From Laburnicola sp. R22_1 (taxonomy: Eukaryota > Ascomycota > Dothideomycetes > Pleosporales > Didymosphaeriaceae): a DNA stretch of 64,000 nucleotides. Positions within the stretch are counted from its first letter, which is position 1, and each line of letters begins with the position of its first letter. Both the position numbers and the translations under genes were made by a program. The stretch lies in contig JACONQ010000013.1 of assembly GCA_014281115.1 (NCBI GenBank), forward strand, positions 1,788,501 through 1,852,500, given 5' to 3'. Shown piece after piece: positions 34,614 through 49,628 of the stretch. Under the pieces are notes generated by a model, which saw nothing but the letters and a program-made list of their open reading frames with translations, was not told where the DNA came from and did not search any database.

Positions 34614-37600
34614 ATGTCTATGTACGTCTTGTCCCACGTCGACACGTGCAAACGTCCCGCACCGCCTCGGGCCACTGACGCTGCTCTTTAGGTCCATCGA
34701 CGAGCTTGACGCCACGGTGCGCTCCTTCTACGAAGGCCGCGGCGAGACGCAGAAGCAGGCGCAGGCAACACTGAACCAGGTGAGCTGCCCGCCTCCGAGC
34801 CTGCTGTGGCGCAGGGGAAGCTGACCTTCGCCAGTTCAAAGAGAACCCAGATGCATGGCTCTTGGTCGACAAGATCCTGCAGGAGGCTCAGTACCCGCAG
34901 ACAAAGTGTGAGCATGCCCAACTGCGAGGCCGGCTGGGACTCGCGCTAACCGGCGGCAGATTTGGGGCTGCAAGTGCTCGACAATGTCATCATGACACGA
35001 TGGAAGGTTTTGCCGCGCGACCAGTGTCAAGGTACAGTTTCTCCAAGCTGCTATGGCGTGTTGCTGACCGTCGCAGGCATCCGCAACTTTGTCGTAAACT
35101 TCATCATCCAGCTGTCGAACAACGAAGACCGGAGCGCGATCGACCGTACACTTCTCAACAAGCTGAACCTCGTCCTCGTCTCTGTCCTAAAGCAGGAATG
35201 GCCTCACAACTGGCCCACGTTCATAAACGAGATCATCTCGTCCTGCCACAGCAGCCTCCCGATTTGCGAGAACAACATGGCAATTCTACGGTTACTGTCA
35301 GAGGAGGTCTTCGATTATTCCGAGGACCAAATGACGTCGGCGAAGCGACGGGAGCTCAAGCAGAGCATGTGCGATGAGTTTACGTCGATATATCAGCTCT
35401 GCTCCGAGGTCCTCCGGACGGCCACCGAGGCCACTCTCATCAAGTCGACGCTCGAGACGCTCCTTCGCTTCTTGAACTGGATCCCTCTTGGCTACATATT
35501 CGAGACTCCTCCAAGCGGTGCCAGCCTTATCGAGACGCTACGAAGCCGATTCCTCGACGTGCCCGATTTTCGCAATATCACACTCAAGTGCTTGACTGAG
35601 ATCGCCGGTCTTCACACCGAGCCCGCTTATGATGATAAACTTGTCCAGATGTTTACCGAAACGTTGACCGCCATCGCGAAGATCATTCCGCTCACACTCG
35701 ATCTCAAGAGCACATATGCGCAGAGCAACAGCAGAGATCAGGAGTTTGTGCAGAATCTTGCCTTGTTCTTGACCAACTTCTTCACCATGCACCTGAGCGT
35801 TATCGAGAACCTCCTGAACCGCGATTTCCTCACCCATGGCCATTTCTACCTCATCCGCATTAGCCAAATCGACGACCGGGAGATCTTCAAGATTTGCTTG
35901 GAGTATTGGACAAAGCTCGTTTCAGAGCTGTACGACGAGATGCAGGCTCTGCCCATAACCGACGTGAACCCGCTCTTGGGCATGGGCATGGCAGCGACTA
36001 ATGGCGGTGCGCGGGATCCTGCCATCCTGGCAAACTATCCTTTGCGTAAGCACAAGTATGGCGAGATCCTGTCCAACCTCCGGACCGTCATGATCGAGAA
36101 GATGGTGAGGCCAGAGGAAGTCCTCATTGTCGAGAACGACGAGGGTGAGATTGTCCGCGAGTTCGTCAAAGAGAGCGACACCATCCAACTGTATAAGTCA
36201 ACGCGCGAATGTCTCGTCTTCCTGACTCATTTGGACGTTAACGATACTGAGCAGATCATGTCGGAGAAGCTAGCGCGGCAAGTAGACGGAACGGAATGGT
36301 CATGGGCAAACTGCAACACGCTCTGTTGGGCGATTGGATCGATATCCGGCGCCATGAATGAGGAGACAGAAAAGCGGTTCCTTGTCACCGTAATCAAGGA
36401 TCTCCTAGGACTTACGGAAATGAAGCGTGGAAAAGACAACAAGGCCGTCGTTGCGAGCAACATCATGTATATTGTCGGACAATATCCTCGTTTCCTGAAA
36501 GCCCATTGGAAGTTCCTCAAGACGGTAGTCAACAAGCTGTTCGAGTTCATGCACGAGACACACGAAGGCGTTCAGGACATGGCTTGCGATACTTTCATCA
36601 AGATTGCCAACAAGTGTCGACGACATTTTGTCGCGCTCCAGCCTGGGGAGACAGAACCTTTCATCGACGAAATCGTTAGGAGTCTTCGCAAGATCACAGG
36701 GGATCTATCACCTCAGCAAGTGCACACTTTCTACGAGGCGTGTGGGTATATGATTAGCGCTCAAGGCCAGAAGAGCATGCAAGAGAGGCTCATTCACGAC
36801 CTGATGTCGCTACCTAATCAGGCTGTAGGTAATGAGAGCTTTTGTGATTATTCATTTCGCTAACCTATGTATACAGTGGGATAACATCATCGCTCAAGCA
36901 AACCAAAACCCCGTTTGCTTGCAGGACGGTGACGTGATCAAGATCGTCGGCAACATCATGAAGACGAACGTTGCGGCATGCAGTTCGATTGGCTCCTACT
37001 TCTATCCCCAGATCGGCCGTATCTACTTCGACATGTTGACCATGTACCGAGCAAGCTCTCAGCTCATCGACGAGTCTGTTCAGCGTGATGGTCAGTCTCC
37101 TCTAGTATACACTAATTATGGCGTGGCTAACGTCGATCAGGCAATATTGCAACCAAGATGCCGAAAGTCCGAGGGCTACGAACCATCAAGAAGGAGATCC
37201 TCAAGTTGATCAACACTTATGTTGAGAAGGCGGATGATTTGGAGATGATTCACAACAATCTCGTCCCGAAGCTCCTTGAAGCCGTGCTCATTGACTATAA
37301 GAACAATGTTCCAGATGCCCGCGAGGCAGAGGTCCTCAACGTCATGACAACTATCATCAACAAGTTACATGTAAGTCGGAGACCCAGCCTGAGAAAACTT
37401 ATGGACCACGGTCGCACAGTATGCTAACCATTCCCAGAGCATGATGGAAGACCAGATCATCAACATCATGGACAGCGTCTTCGAATGCACCCTCGAGATG
37501 ATCAACAAAGACTTCTCCGAGTATCCAGAGCATCGAGTCGAGTTCTTCAAGCTTTTGCGGACGATTAATCTCCGCTGCTTCCCAGCATTGTTGCGACTGG

Positions 37601-38276
37601 ATGCTCGATCCTTCAAGTTCGTCATCGACTCATGCATGTGGGCAAGCAAGCACGACAATCGTGAGGTCGAGAGCGCGGGACTGTCGATGTGCTTCGAGCT
37701 CATCTCGAACATGGCCGACACAGAACCACAGACGCGCAACGCTTTCTTCCAGCAATTCTTTTCGACTATCTTGCAGGATGTGTTCTTCGTGCTCACCGAC
37801 AGCGACCATAAGGCCGGATTCAAGTCGCAGTCAATGCTTCTCGCAAAGATGTTCTGGCTTGTCGAGTCGGGCAAGCTGGACGGCCCAATCTACACATCCC
37901 CCGATATGGCGCCTCCCGGCACTTCCAACCACGACTTTCTGCGAAATTTCATAGGCAACTTGTTGTCGACGGCCTTCCCTAACCTCCAAACGTACGTGTC
38001 TGCCTATGATTAACGTGATGCATGACTGACTTGCACAGGGCTCAAATCGCCTCCTTCATCGATGGTCTCTTCGCTACCAATTCGGATCTGACACGCTTCA
38101 AGACCATTTTGCGAGACTTCCTCATCTCGCTGAAGGAGTTTTCGGACGATAATGCTGAGCTGTTCGCCGAGGAGCGTGAGCTGGCTGCTACCAAAGCCAA
38201 AGAGGAGGAACGGCAGCGAGCGATGAAGGTTGGCGGCCTTCTGAAGCCGTCGGATATGGACGACGACGAGTTGTGA
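34614..38276 (+). CDS. CRM1: Exportin-1 (CRM1/XPO1)
   Basis: Nine exons (34614-34621, 34692-34779, 34835-34907, 34960-35031, 35077-36824, 36877-37090, 37141-37370, 37438-37991, 38039-38276) give 1,074 residues, normal for the family. CRM1 carries cargo with leucine-rich export signals out of the nucleus with RanGTP. Recognised blocks include ILKQEWP-like [13 protein letters not shown] (CRIME/importin-beta N region), [38 protein letters not shown] (export-signal groove), [20 protein letters not shown] and [15 protein letters not shown]. The Cys in NTLCWAIG (about res. 497) corresponds to the leptomycin B target Cys (human 528). The C-terminal acidic tail ends MDDDEL. The first coding exon is 8 nt. 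Confidence 0.97.
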
Positions 38277-39340
38277 CTGGACGAAGACGCGAATCTGAAC
38301 ACGGCAACGCGGACCCCTTTCGATAGAGTCAAGGCAAACACGGGATCAACTGGGGTTTTGATGGAGAAGTCGAGCGATCTCGATGGGTGGAATGTATATG
38401 GACTATGAGTGAGAATTGACCATGGAAGTCTACAAGGGGGACTACTCTTGAATGCGCTCTAGGACGAGGCATCTTGGTCCGACGCTGGCTTTTCTTCGAC
38501 GGTGGACTTTTGGGCTGGTAGGCGATGTGCGACTGCGTACCCATACCCAGACATGTGCCTTGGGGCGTTCTGCAATGGACTTGGGTAACGAAAAATAGAA
38601 GAGGACGTTGCAGGCCTCGTTATGATATCCTCTAGCGACACAATTGATGCACATGTCCAGGGCATGTTTTAGCTGTAAAAGGGGTCGCCTTTTTTTGCTT
38701 TTGCAGTGAAGACTAGTCTCACAAGCCGGCAGCACATGGCTCCTCGGGAGGCACGGTACAAGACACCCCCGCGCGACGTCACAAGTAGGCGAAGAGTTCC
38801 CAGTGCAGGCATGTAACAAGTTAATGATGCGAGTCTGGCAAGTTCAGACTCCAGAGCGTAAGGTAGTTACGTAAGCGCCAGTCGTAGTTAGCGCAGGTGC
38901 ACGTGCTCGGTGCCGCCACTGCCATTGGTTCCTGCTGCACTGCGAGTGTGAATGAAGCGTCCCTCTAGATTCTGCACCGTCTCGTGGCCCTCGCAGAACC
39001 TTGGAACGACGCCTGATCAGTAGCCGTCCAGGGCTTGGATGGCCAGTCCGGCCACCACGACAGCACCTTCCGCGCTCCGCCTTTCGACGCCCGCTGCCTC
39101 TACCGCCTGCGCACGTCCGCCCTCGCCATCCAGACGAGCTTCACCAACCCTTCTTTTTCCCTTCTGCATCGCCTCCCGGCCCTATGAGCTCTGGTTGACC
39201 AGCACCACCTGTCAACCCCCCATCTGTATGGTTAGATCGACACGTCTGCCGGCCCCAGGTTCCTCGCTTGCGCACCCTCTGCGCGTTCCCGTCAAGGGCC
39301 CGACGGCTGCCGTGTCCGTTACCTTCCTGCCGTCGTCACC
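38277..39340. other. Intergenic region and PHO81 leader
   Basis: It contains the XPO1 3' flank and the PHO81 promoter and leader. A CACGTG site is at 38900-38905. No separate gene is supported. Confidence 0.5.
38900..38905. promoter_or_regulatory. CACGTG site, candidate NUC-1/Pho4 binding site upstream of PHO81
   Basis: A palindromic CACGTG (context GTGCACGTGCTC) lies about 440 bp before the PHO81 start. The bHLH regulators Pho4 (yeast) and NUC-1 (Neurospora) bind CACGTG, and yeast PHO81 is under Pho4 control. A role here is inference. Confidence 0.35.
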
Positions 39341-42300
39341 ATGTATGTCTCAATCCAATGGACCCTCGCCCGCGCCCCATTGTCGTCTTGACCAAGTCTG
39401 CCTCTGCGTCCAGTCTAGCAGCCAAGGATGAACCTACTGACGCATCCCGCTTCTCTAGGAAGTTCGGGAAACATATACAAAAGCGGCAACTGGAGATTCC
39501 AGAATATGCCGCTAGCTTCGTCGACTACAAGGCCCTCAAGAAGGTGCCCTCTCCGCCCTTTCTTGCACGCCGCACAGGTTAACCTTCTCTAGCTCATCAA
39601 GAAGCTGAGCACAACCCCAGTGCTACCTGCACAAGGAGAGAGCAGTCATGGACTTGACACGTTTGACCCGCAGACCTCTCTGCAGGCTAACAAGGCGACC
39701 TTCTTCTTCCGAGTGGTGAGTCTTTCGGAAAATATCTGCTAGACTTGTGCTTACCCCATATCCTAGGAACGCGAGTTGGAAAAAGTTAATGCATTCTATC
39801 TCCAGAAGGAGGCAGAGGTATGTTGCCATCCTCATCATGGCACTTGCAACTTACACCTGGTTAGCTACGCCTTCGCTTGACTACGCTTCTCGACAAGAAG
39901 CGAGTCATGCAGCAGCATCCACAGTCGGTCTCCAAGTCGTCCTCTAGGTACATCGCTCTCGAAGAAGGCCTAAAACAGTTTAGCATGGACTTGAATAAGC
40001 TCGAGGTGATCGTTCGGTTCAACCACATCTGAGTGAAGCTAACCATGACCAGCAATTTGTCGAAGTTAATGCGACCGCATTTTCAAAGATATTGAAAAAG
40101 GTCTGTCATCCCTTGACCCTTGCTTGAATGAGTGCTAATGTAGAACAGTGGGATAAAACATCCAAGGTCGGATACTGCTCAGCAACTACACGACGCTGGC
40201 TGACATTCATGCCAGTCACGAGAGAAACAACTCTACCTTTCACGAGCCGTCGAAGTCCAACCCTGTTTCAATCGGGATGTCATCAGCAACCTCTCGGACC
40301 AAGCAACCCAAGCGCTGCTCGATTTCTCCGGGTGGGCTGAGGGAGAGGGAATGCAAGCTCCACAAGAGACCCCGCAGTCGAGAGTCTACGACTCATCAAT
40401 AGAAGCCAACCTTGAGCTCGACAATCAGATCGTTCAGGCCATCAACACTGCCAATACGATACAGATCGAAGATTGTCTCTCTCGATTGCGGAAGCTCAGC
40501 GACGCGCAAGAAAGAATAACCAGAGCTTTCCTTAGTACCGTCGAGCATGCTCCCGAAGCAGCGTTGAAGATCGTTTTAGACACCAATCAGGTGGATTTGC
40601 GACAGGAGGATGAGATCAATGAACGAAACTGTCTTCACAAAGCTGCTATCCGCGGAAGGCTAGAGGTACTGAGGCTGGGCCTGGGTGGAGGTGTTGATGT
40701 GCATGCGACCGATGTTTATGGTCGGATACCGTTGCACTATGCGGCGATGCATGGTCGAGTCGAGCTTCTCCAGGAACTCATCAATGCTGCGCCAGATACC
40801 GTCAACCTACGAGACCAGGATAGCTTTACGCCCCTTATCCACAGCATCGTGCATTCTCACCTTGATTGCGTTCAGATGCTTTTGTCGAGCGGAGCTCATC
40901 TGACTCGCCTGGGCCCCGCGGAGCACATTCCCCTCAATTTAGCCTGTCAGTACGCATCGATGGATATTGTTGAGCTTCTTCTCCAGCGCGATGCAGAGAT
41001 GCTCGCCGATGCCGAAGGCCTTTACCCTGCTCATCTCGTAGCACGCTCAGGGAAGAATCCGCAGATGCTGTTGTTGCTCAAGAAGTACGGCGCAGACTTG
41101 GATCAGCCAGACAAACTCTACCAATGGACGCCTCTTTTCCATGCTGCTAGCGATGGACATGTGGAGTGCTTGAAGACCCTCCTCCAGTGTCAAGTTGACG
41201 TGGATGTGGTGGACGAAAAGGGCTTGTCTGCCACTTACTACGCCACTTGGGAGGGCCACCTGGAGTGCATGCAGCTGCTTGCTGCTGTTGGGAGCGGCGT
41301 TGGACTGAGGGTCCAACGAGCTGTTTCTCCAAGGATTACAACCCCAACCGCATCCGGTACGGCACCTGGCCCGATGGAGACAGGAAATGACGCAGAGGGA
41401 ATACCAGAGTTCATTCTTCCACCTCCGATCATCCCTTTCAGGCGCTACGGCCACAATTTCTTGGATACCAAGACTTTCGTGGTCATCAGCTTCGAGCGGC
41501 TGGGTAAAGATGCGATCCGATTCTATGACGACCAGAAATATCCGGCGGCGAGACTGACCATCTCATCTAAGAGCTCAGACCTGATTCCTCGCACTGTCTT
41601 GCTCCCTATACAAGATGAGTTCAAAGTCATTTCCTTCCAGATTGAGAACATCGCAACGTTTTCGATCGATTTCGACGTGTATCCGACCATCGGCTCTAAG
41701 GTGATTGCTCGTAGCGTTGCATCGTCCAAAGTCTTTACAAACCCAGGGAAAAGCACGGGGCAGTGGCATCTGGAATTGTTTGACCCTAGGCTGCGGAGCA
41801 TAGGCAGAATATCTTTCGACTTCCAGGTGGTGAAACCTTTCCGTGGTATCCCGCTGGAGATCACACACTTTGCTACGTATTGGAAAGCGACAAGCCAGTT
41901 GGATTCGCAACCTCACACCCTAATAACCGGATCCAGCCTTTCCGGAGAGTATGTTCGACTGTTCGTACAGCTCACCGCTGACGGGGTCCCTGTCCTATAC
42001 CCGCGATGGAAAATCAGCCATGAGGGGCTGGACGTACCCGTCAACATCTTGACCTATGCGCAATTCGCCGCTATTGGAGCCAGACAGAGCTCGGCTGCTG
42101 CAACACAGCTCGCTGCCCCCCAGGGCGCAACGTCCAATGACATCCCAGCAATATACCAGGTTCTAGCGTCATCCTTTACTGCGCTCAAAGATGCATTAGC
42201 TTTGCTTCCGGCACATATACATGTGGAGCTACATGTCCTATTCCCCTCGCGAACAGAAGAGGAGCGACTCAAGTTGGGTCCTACTGAGGACATGAACGAC

Positions 42301-42941
42301 TTTGCGGACAAGATCCTGTCTGTCGTTTTTGAACATGCTAGAGTGCTGCGAGATCAAGGTGCTGGGGAAATCGACGGTACCTTGCGGAGCATCGTCTTTA
42401 GCTCGTTCAATCAGGATATCTGCACCGTTATCAACTGGAAGCAACCGAACTGTAAATGCTGGTATGCTCTGTGATTCTGGGCGGTGCTAACATTGATCCA
42501 GATCCCGTGCTGCTTTGCAACGAGCTTGGTGCTAGTGGCTCGAATTCACCTTCCGGGCGGTCGCATACAGTGGAGAGCAGTGGACGCACGCAGATCTCAG
42601 TCAAGGAGGCGGTGCAGATTGCTCGCGATAACAACTTCATGGGCCTGATATGTAGCTCGCGTCTACTAGTAAGTTTACTGCGGCTTATCTTGACTGCAGC
42701 CTGTCTCGATATGCATGCTATGGGGTTAACAAATTCTTAGGCTCTTGCACCTGCCATCATCGAATCGATCAAAACCGCTGGTCTTGTCCTGGTCACGGAC
42801 GTCTCCGATAACGCAAACCCAGAGTCCACACGGGCGAATCTTGGAGTAGCGAGGCCTATCAGCGACTACATGCCGACCGGCGTAGATGGCATCCTCAAAG
42901 GTAATGGGGTATTGAGGTTTCATGAGAGCATCGACCTGTAG
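39341..42941 (+). CDS. PHO81: PHO81/NUC-2-like phosphate sensor, CDK inhibitor (SPX-ankyrin-GDPD-like)
   Basis: Ten exons (39341-39342, 39459-39543, 39593-39715, 39767-39817, 39865-40005, 40053-40100, 40149-40166, 40216-42451, 42502-42668, 42741-42941) give 1,023 residues. The N-terminal SPX domain (about 1-200) starts MKFGKHIQKRQLEIPEYAASFVDYKALKK in pieces typical of NUC-2. About six ankyrin repeats follow (res. 290-515), then a C-terminal glycerophosphodiesterase-like region ending GVDGILKGNG. In yeast and Neurospora this protein inhibits the Pho80-Pho85-type kinase under phosphate starvation. The start codon is split: AT in exon 1, G in exon 2, with a 116 bp GTATGT...TAG intron between. 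The split is inferred from the need for Met before KFGK. Confidence 0.93.
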
Positions 42942-43455
42942 GGCTTGCGGGCCTGATTGTGGTGTTGCTCTGGCGTGGGTGGGACCAGTCATTGTACATG
43001 GGCATAGGGAGACAGGGCGTCCAAAATTTGAGTACTGTGGATTGTTTGGGGCGGCTGTCTGCTCTTTGTGGAGTTTCGCGGGCGGATAGAGGAACGATTG
43101 GGAACGATTGGCTTGACATAGATTTTGTTTGGGTGGTTGCCTGGATTGTAAGGAAACTGTGCATAGACTTCTCTTTTACATTTATCTTTGCAATGTTGAG
43201 ATGGCTTTGGTGGACTATACAGAGATGGATCAATTGCATGTTCAAAAGGGTGTGCCATGAGTGCGTATGACGTGATGTTAGACTCGGATGACAGGGATGG
43301 GACACCCTTTCCGAAAGTCGCGCGCGCTAGGGTTTGCCTCGTTGCGAAAAGTCTCGAAGCCTCCAAACCGCATCTGCCCGGTCGCTTGCAGTCCTTTCCT
43401 TCGCTTGGAAATCATGTCCTCCCGATAGACTCTCTCCCTGAATAATGCGCCTATA
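42942..43455. other. Intergenic region PHO81 / ABC1 kinase
   Basis: About 0.5 kb with no supported gene. A short GGAACGATTGGGAACGATTGG duplication lies near 43090-43110. Confidence 0.5.
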
Positions 43456-45330
43456 ATGAGTTCCCCCCGCGCGTTTTCCTCCTTTCTACGGCGCTCGGCG
43501 CAGGTGCCGTGGACCTGTAGCGCTTGTCTTGGAAGACAGGTGCCGCAAGTCTCCAAGGTCCGGAATGGTTTTACGACGAAGGCGGATACAGCGGCGACGA
43601 CTATCAGACGTGCGGGAAAGAGTAAGAGGAACAGATTGTTAGTTGTGGGGGGAGGGGTGGGGATTGTCGCGGCGGTTGTTGCGCTGAACGAGGACGCGAA
43701 GCATGCGTGGACGGCGGTGCAGAGAAGCAGCAGAGTGGCGTCGACACTGTTTGTGAACATCAAAGAGTGAGCGAAACACAGACATTCTAGGTTTTTGGGG
43801 TCGCAAGCTAATGGTGGTTGTACTTTTGCTAGCTATCGAGATACTCTGAAGCGCGATCAAGAAGAAGACTACCAAGATATCCTCAGAGCCTGCCACCTGC
43901 GCTGCGCAAAACGCACGCTGCGAACCCTCGAGAGCAACGGCTCCATATTTATAAAACTGGGACAGCATCTGAGTAGTTTGAACTACCTGCTCCCCAGCGA
44001 ATGGTGCGATACCTTCATCCCGCTGCAGGACAAATGTCCTGTCTCGTCGTACGAGTCGATCAAGGAGATGGTGATGCAAGACGAGGGCACGGATCTGTCG
44101 GAATTCTTCTCCGAGTTTGAGCAGCTGCCCATTGGCGCTGCGTCGCTGGCGCAAGTGCACCGCGCAGTGGTCAGGGAGACAGGCAAGAGGGTCGCAGTCA
44201 AAGTGCAGCACCCGGTGCTGGACGAGTGGGCAAAATTAGATCTCGCCCTCACGCGATTCACGTTCGAGACGTTGGCATACTGGTTCCCCGAGTACGATCT
44301 GACATGGCTTTCCGAAGAGATGGAAGTCTCTCTCCCGCAGGAACTCGACTTCCAGCGCGAAGGCCAGAATGCCATGCGTGCGAGGGAGTACTTCTCGCAT
44401 GTGCGAGACGCGCCCGTCATCATTCCCGAGGTCATATGGGCAAAGCGCAGGATACTGGTCATGGAGTACGTGAGCGGCCACCGCCCAGATGATCTGGACT
44501 ATCTGGACTCGCACGGCATAGATCGCGACGATGTGTCGGCAGCGCTCGCCCGCATTTTCAACGAGATGATATTTGGCAGCAACGCACCTCTGCACTGCGA
44601 TCCGCACGGCGGCAACATAGCCATACGCTATAACCCTTCTTCCACCCCCAACTTCGACGTCATCCTATATGACCACGGGCTCTACCGCGATATACCGCAG
44701 CAGCTGCGGCGCTCGTATGCCAAGCTCTGGCTCGCAGTGCTGGACACGGACGAGGCGCGCATGCGCACGTACGCGAAAGAGGTAGCCGGCATAGGCGACG
44801 AGCACTTTGCACTCTTTGCGAGTGCGATTACGGGGCGAGACTACAGCGTGGTGAAGAGCAGGGAGGGCATGAGTAGTCGGCGGTCGAAGCAGGAGAAGGA
44901 GGTCATTGGCGAGGCGCTGGGCGATGGCATGTTGGAGAGCCTCATACAGTTACTCGGGCGAGTACCCCGCGTTATTCTTCTCATCTTGAAGACCAACGAT
45001 CTGAGTAAGTTTGTGCAATGCGCCCCCGTTCCCCCGTGGAATTCAAGTAGATTGCGGGAGCTAATTCGAGCTGCAGCGAGGTCGTTGGATGAGAACCTCC
45101 ACACGCGGCAGGGACCTGCGAGGACGTTTCTGATCCTTGCGAGGTATGCTTCGCGGACCGTGTACGAGGAGTCGCTGGAGAAGCTGGGCGGGAGCATGCT
45201 GTGGCCGAGCAACTTGCTGGCGTTTTTGCGGGCGTGGAGCGCGCACATGAGGGTGGAGCTTAAGCTTACTGCTTATGAAGGGTACCTCAAGATGCGGGCG
45301 ATGCTGGGCATGGGGCAGGTCCTGCAGTAG
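43456..45330 (+). CDS. ABC1/ADCK-family atypical kinase, MCP2-like, mitochondrial
   Basis: Exons 43456-43766 and 43833-45330 give 602 residues. An Arg/Ser-rich N-terminus suggests mitochondrial import, followed by a transmembrane segment (LLVVGGGVGIVAAVVAL, about 62-78). The kinase-like domain has the ADCK KxGQ motif (IKLGQ, about 144-148), PIGAASLAQVHRA, VAVKVQHP (catalytic Lys), ILVMEYVSG and HCDPHGGNIAI (catalytic loop). These resemble the fungal Mcp2/ADCK1-type branch more than Coq8. Mcp2 is linked to mitochondrial lipid homeostasis in yeast; the biochemical reaction is not settled. The stop codon is the first unit of a TAG microsatellite. Confidence 0.88.
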
Positions 45331-45350
45331 TAGTAGTAGTAGTAGTAGTA
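45328..45350 (+). repeat. (TAG)n microsatellite forming the stop codon
   Basis: Seven TAG units in a row begin exactly at the stop codon of the ABC1-family gene, so the gene ends in seven in-frame tandem stops. Confidence 0.95.
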
Positions 45351-45835
45351 TTCATGTATCCGATCAGCTGTTGTTGTATGAGACCATGAACATTGTCGAC
45401 AAGCGGGGTCGGTCGCCAAGCCACTGCGTCCACGGCAGGGCAGCTGCAGACTCCATCCAGCAGGCGGCACCGACGGCCTCGGGGCAGCCACGACCCTCAC
45501 GCCCGTCACGCCCGTCACACCTGGGCAACACCACGCCCAGCTCCAGCACGCCCATTCACCCCCGTCGTCGTGCTCCCGTGTCGTCCGTCTTCGCAGCGGT
45601 TGGCGCCTTGGAGCCAGCGTCTGCGCTCCCGGCACCCGGCCGAGCACCCGCCGCCCTTGGTAACGTGCCGCGCACCTGCACCGCACCGCGCAGCACAGCC
45701 TCCTCCACCGCCCGTCTGCCTTGTTGGTCGCGCCTCCCCGCCCACCACGCTCGACCGGAACGAGTCCTCGATCGGTGCGCGAGCTCTGCGAGCCGCATCC
45801 AACGCTGAACGCCCCTCTGACGCCTGGACAACACC
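45331..45835. other. RSP5 promoter and leader
   Basis: A pyrimidine/C-rich region without a supported gene lies between the ABC1-family gene and RSP5. Confidence 0.5.
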
Positions 45836-48651
<2,816 letters not shown>

Positions 48652-49628
48652 GAGAATTTTGTTTTGTGGGGACGGGTGTGTATGGCGGTTGCATGGCTGT
48701 GACGGGGTTTTATGCTTGAGAGTGGTGGATAGCAGTTTTCTGAATTTGGCTGCGAGTGTACAAAAATTCAACACGCACGGGAAAGCATTTTTGTCATAGT
48801 TGCCTTTGTCATGCTATATATTATCTACGTAGGTCGATGGCGGGGCGGGGCACATGGAGTTGTTCTGCCGTTGGGGTCATTATGTTTTTCTTGATTTTGA
48901 GACAATGTTGTTGTTATGCAAGTGAGTGTGATGTGTGGGTGGGTTCGAGGCTTGGTGTTGGAGGTTTTATTTTCCGGAGTGTTTTGAGCTGGGAGATGAA
49001 TAGACAAGAAAGCTTTTGCTTGATTCTTCGTGCCCGGGCGAGGTCCCGAGGTCCCGAGGTCCCGCCTTCGTATAATCACGTGACTTTTCAGCCGAGGCAC
49101 AAGATGAATGGTTGGTTGGAACGTGGGCCCGCCAAACAGCCGCGCCACGGCTCCGTCTCTCACCCCGCATTTTGGCGCGGTAGCCGATGCCTGCTATTGC
49201 GAGAATCACGGTAGGCTAAAATCAAGTATCTAGGATGATGGATCGGAGGGCCTGTCCCCGCTACACTGCTAGTTTTTAGTAGTCAGCATACGTCACCAGC
49301 GCTGCTCCGCACGCACGCACAGTCTTCTTCCCGCCGGAAGATGGCGAGTCTGCTCCAGGTCCCCGAGTTCCCCAGCTTCCCAGGCCCTGCCATCGCCTAA
49401 TTGTCCCCATCGCCCTGCAGGCAGGCTGAGGCAGCAACGTCACCCGCACTTTCGGAAAGGCTTGTGGCCTTCTAAGGCGGGGCCGCGGCCAGAGCATGTC
49501 CCGCTGCAACAGACATTTCACCTTGTACCCACGGAACCTGTGACCGCGATAGCAGCACGCCACCACTCGACCGCTTCGACGCCCAGTACAATGCGCGCCC
49601 GCGACTTGGACGGCCTTAGACGGACGTG
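48652..49628. other. Intergenic region RSP5 / rhodopsin-MFS gene
   Basis: About 1 kb without a supported gene. A short GAGGTCCC tandem (three units) lies near 49040-49063. Confidence 0.5.
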
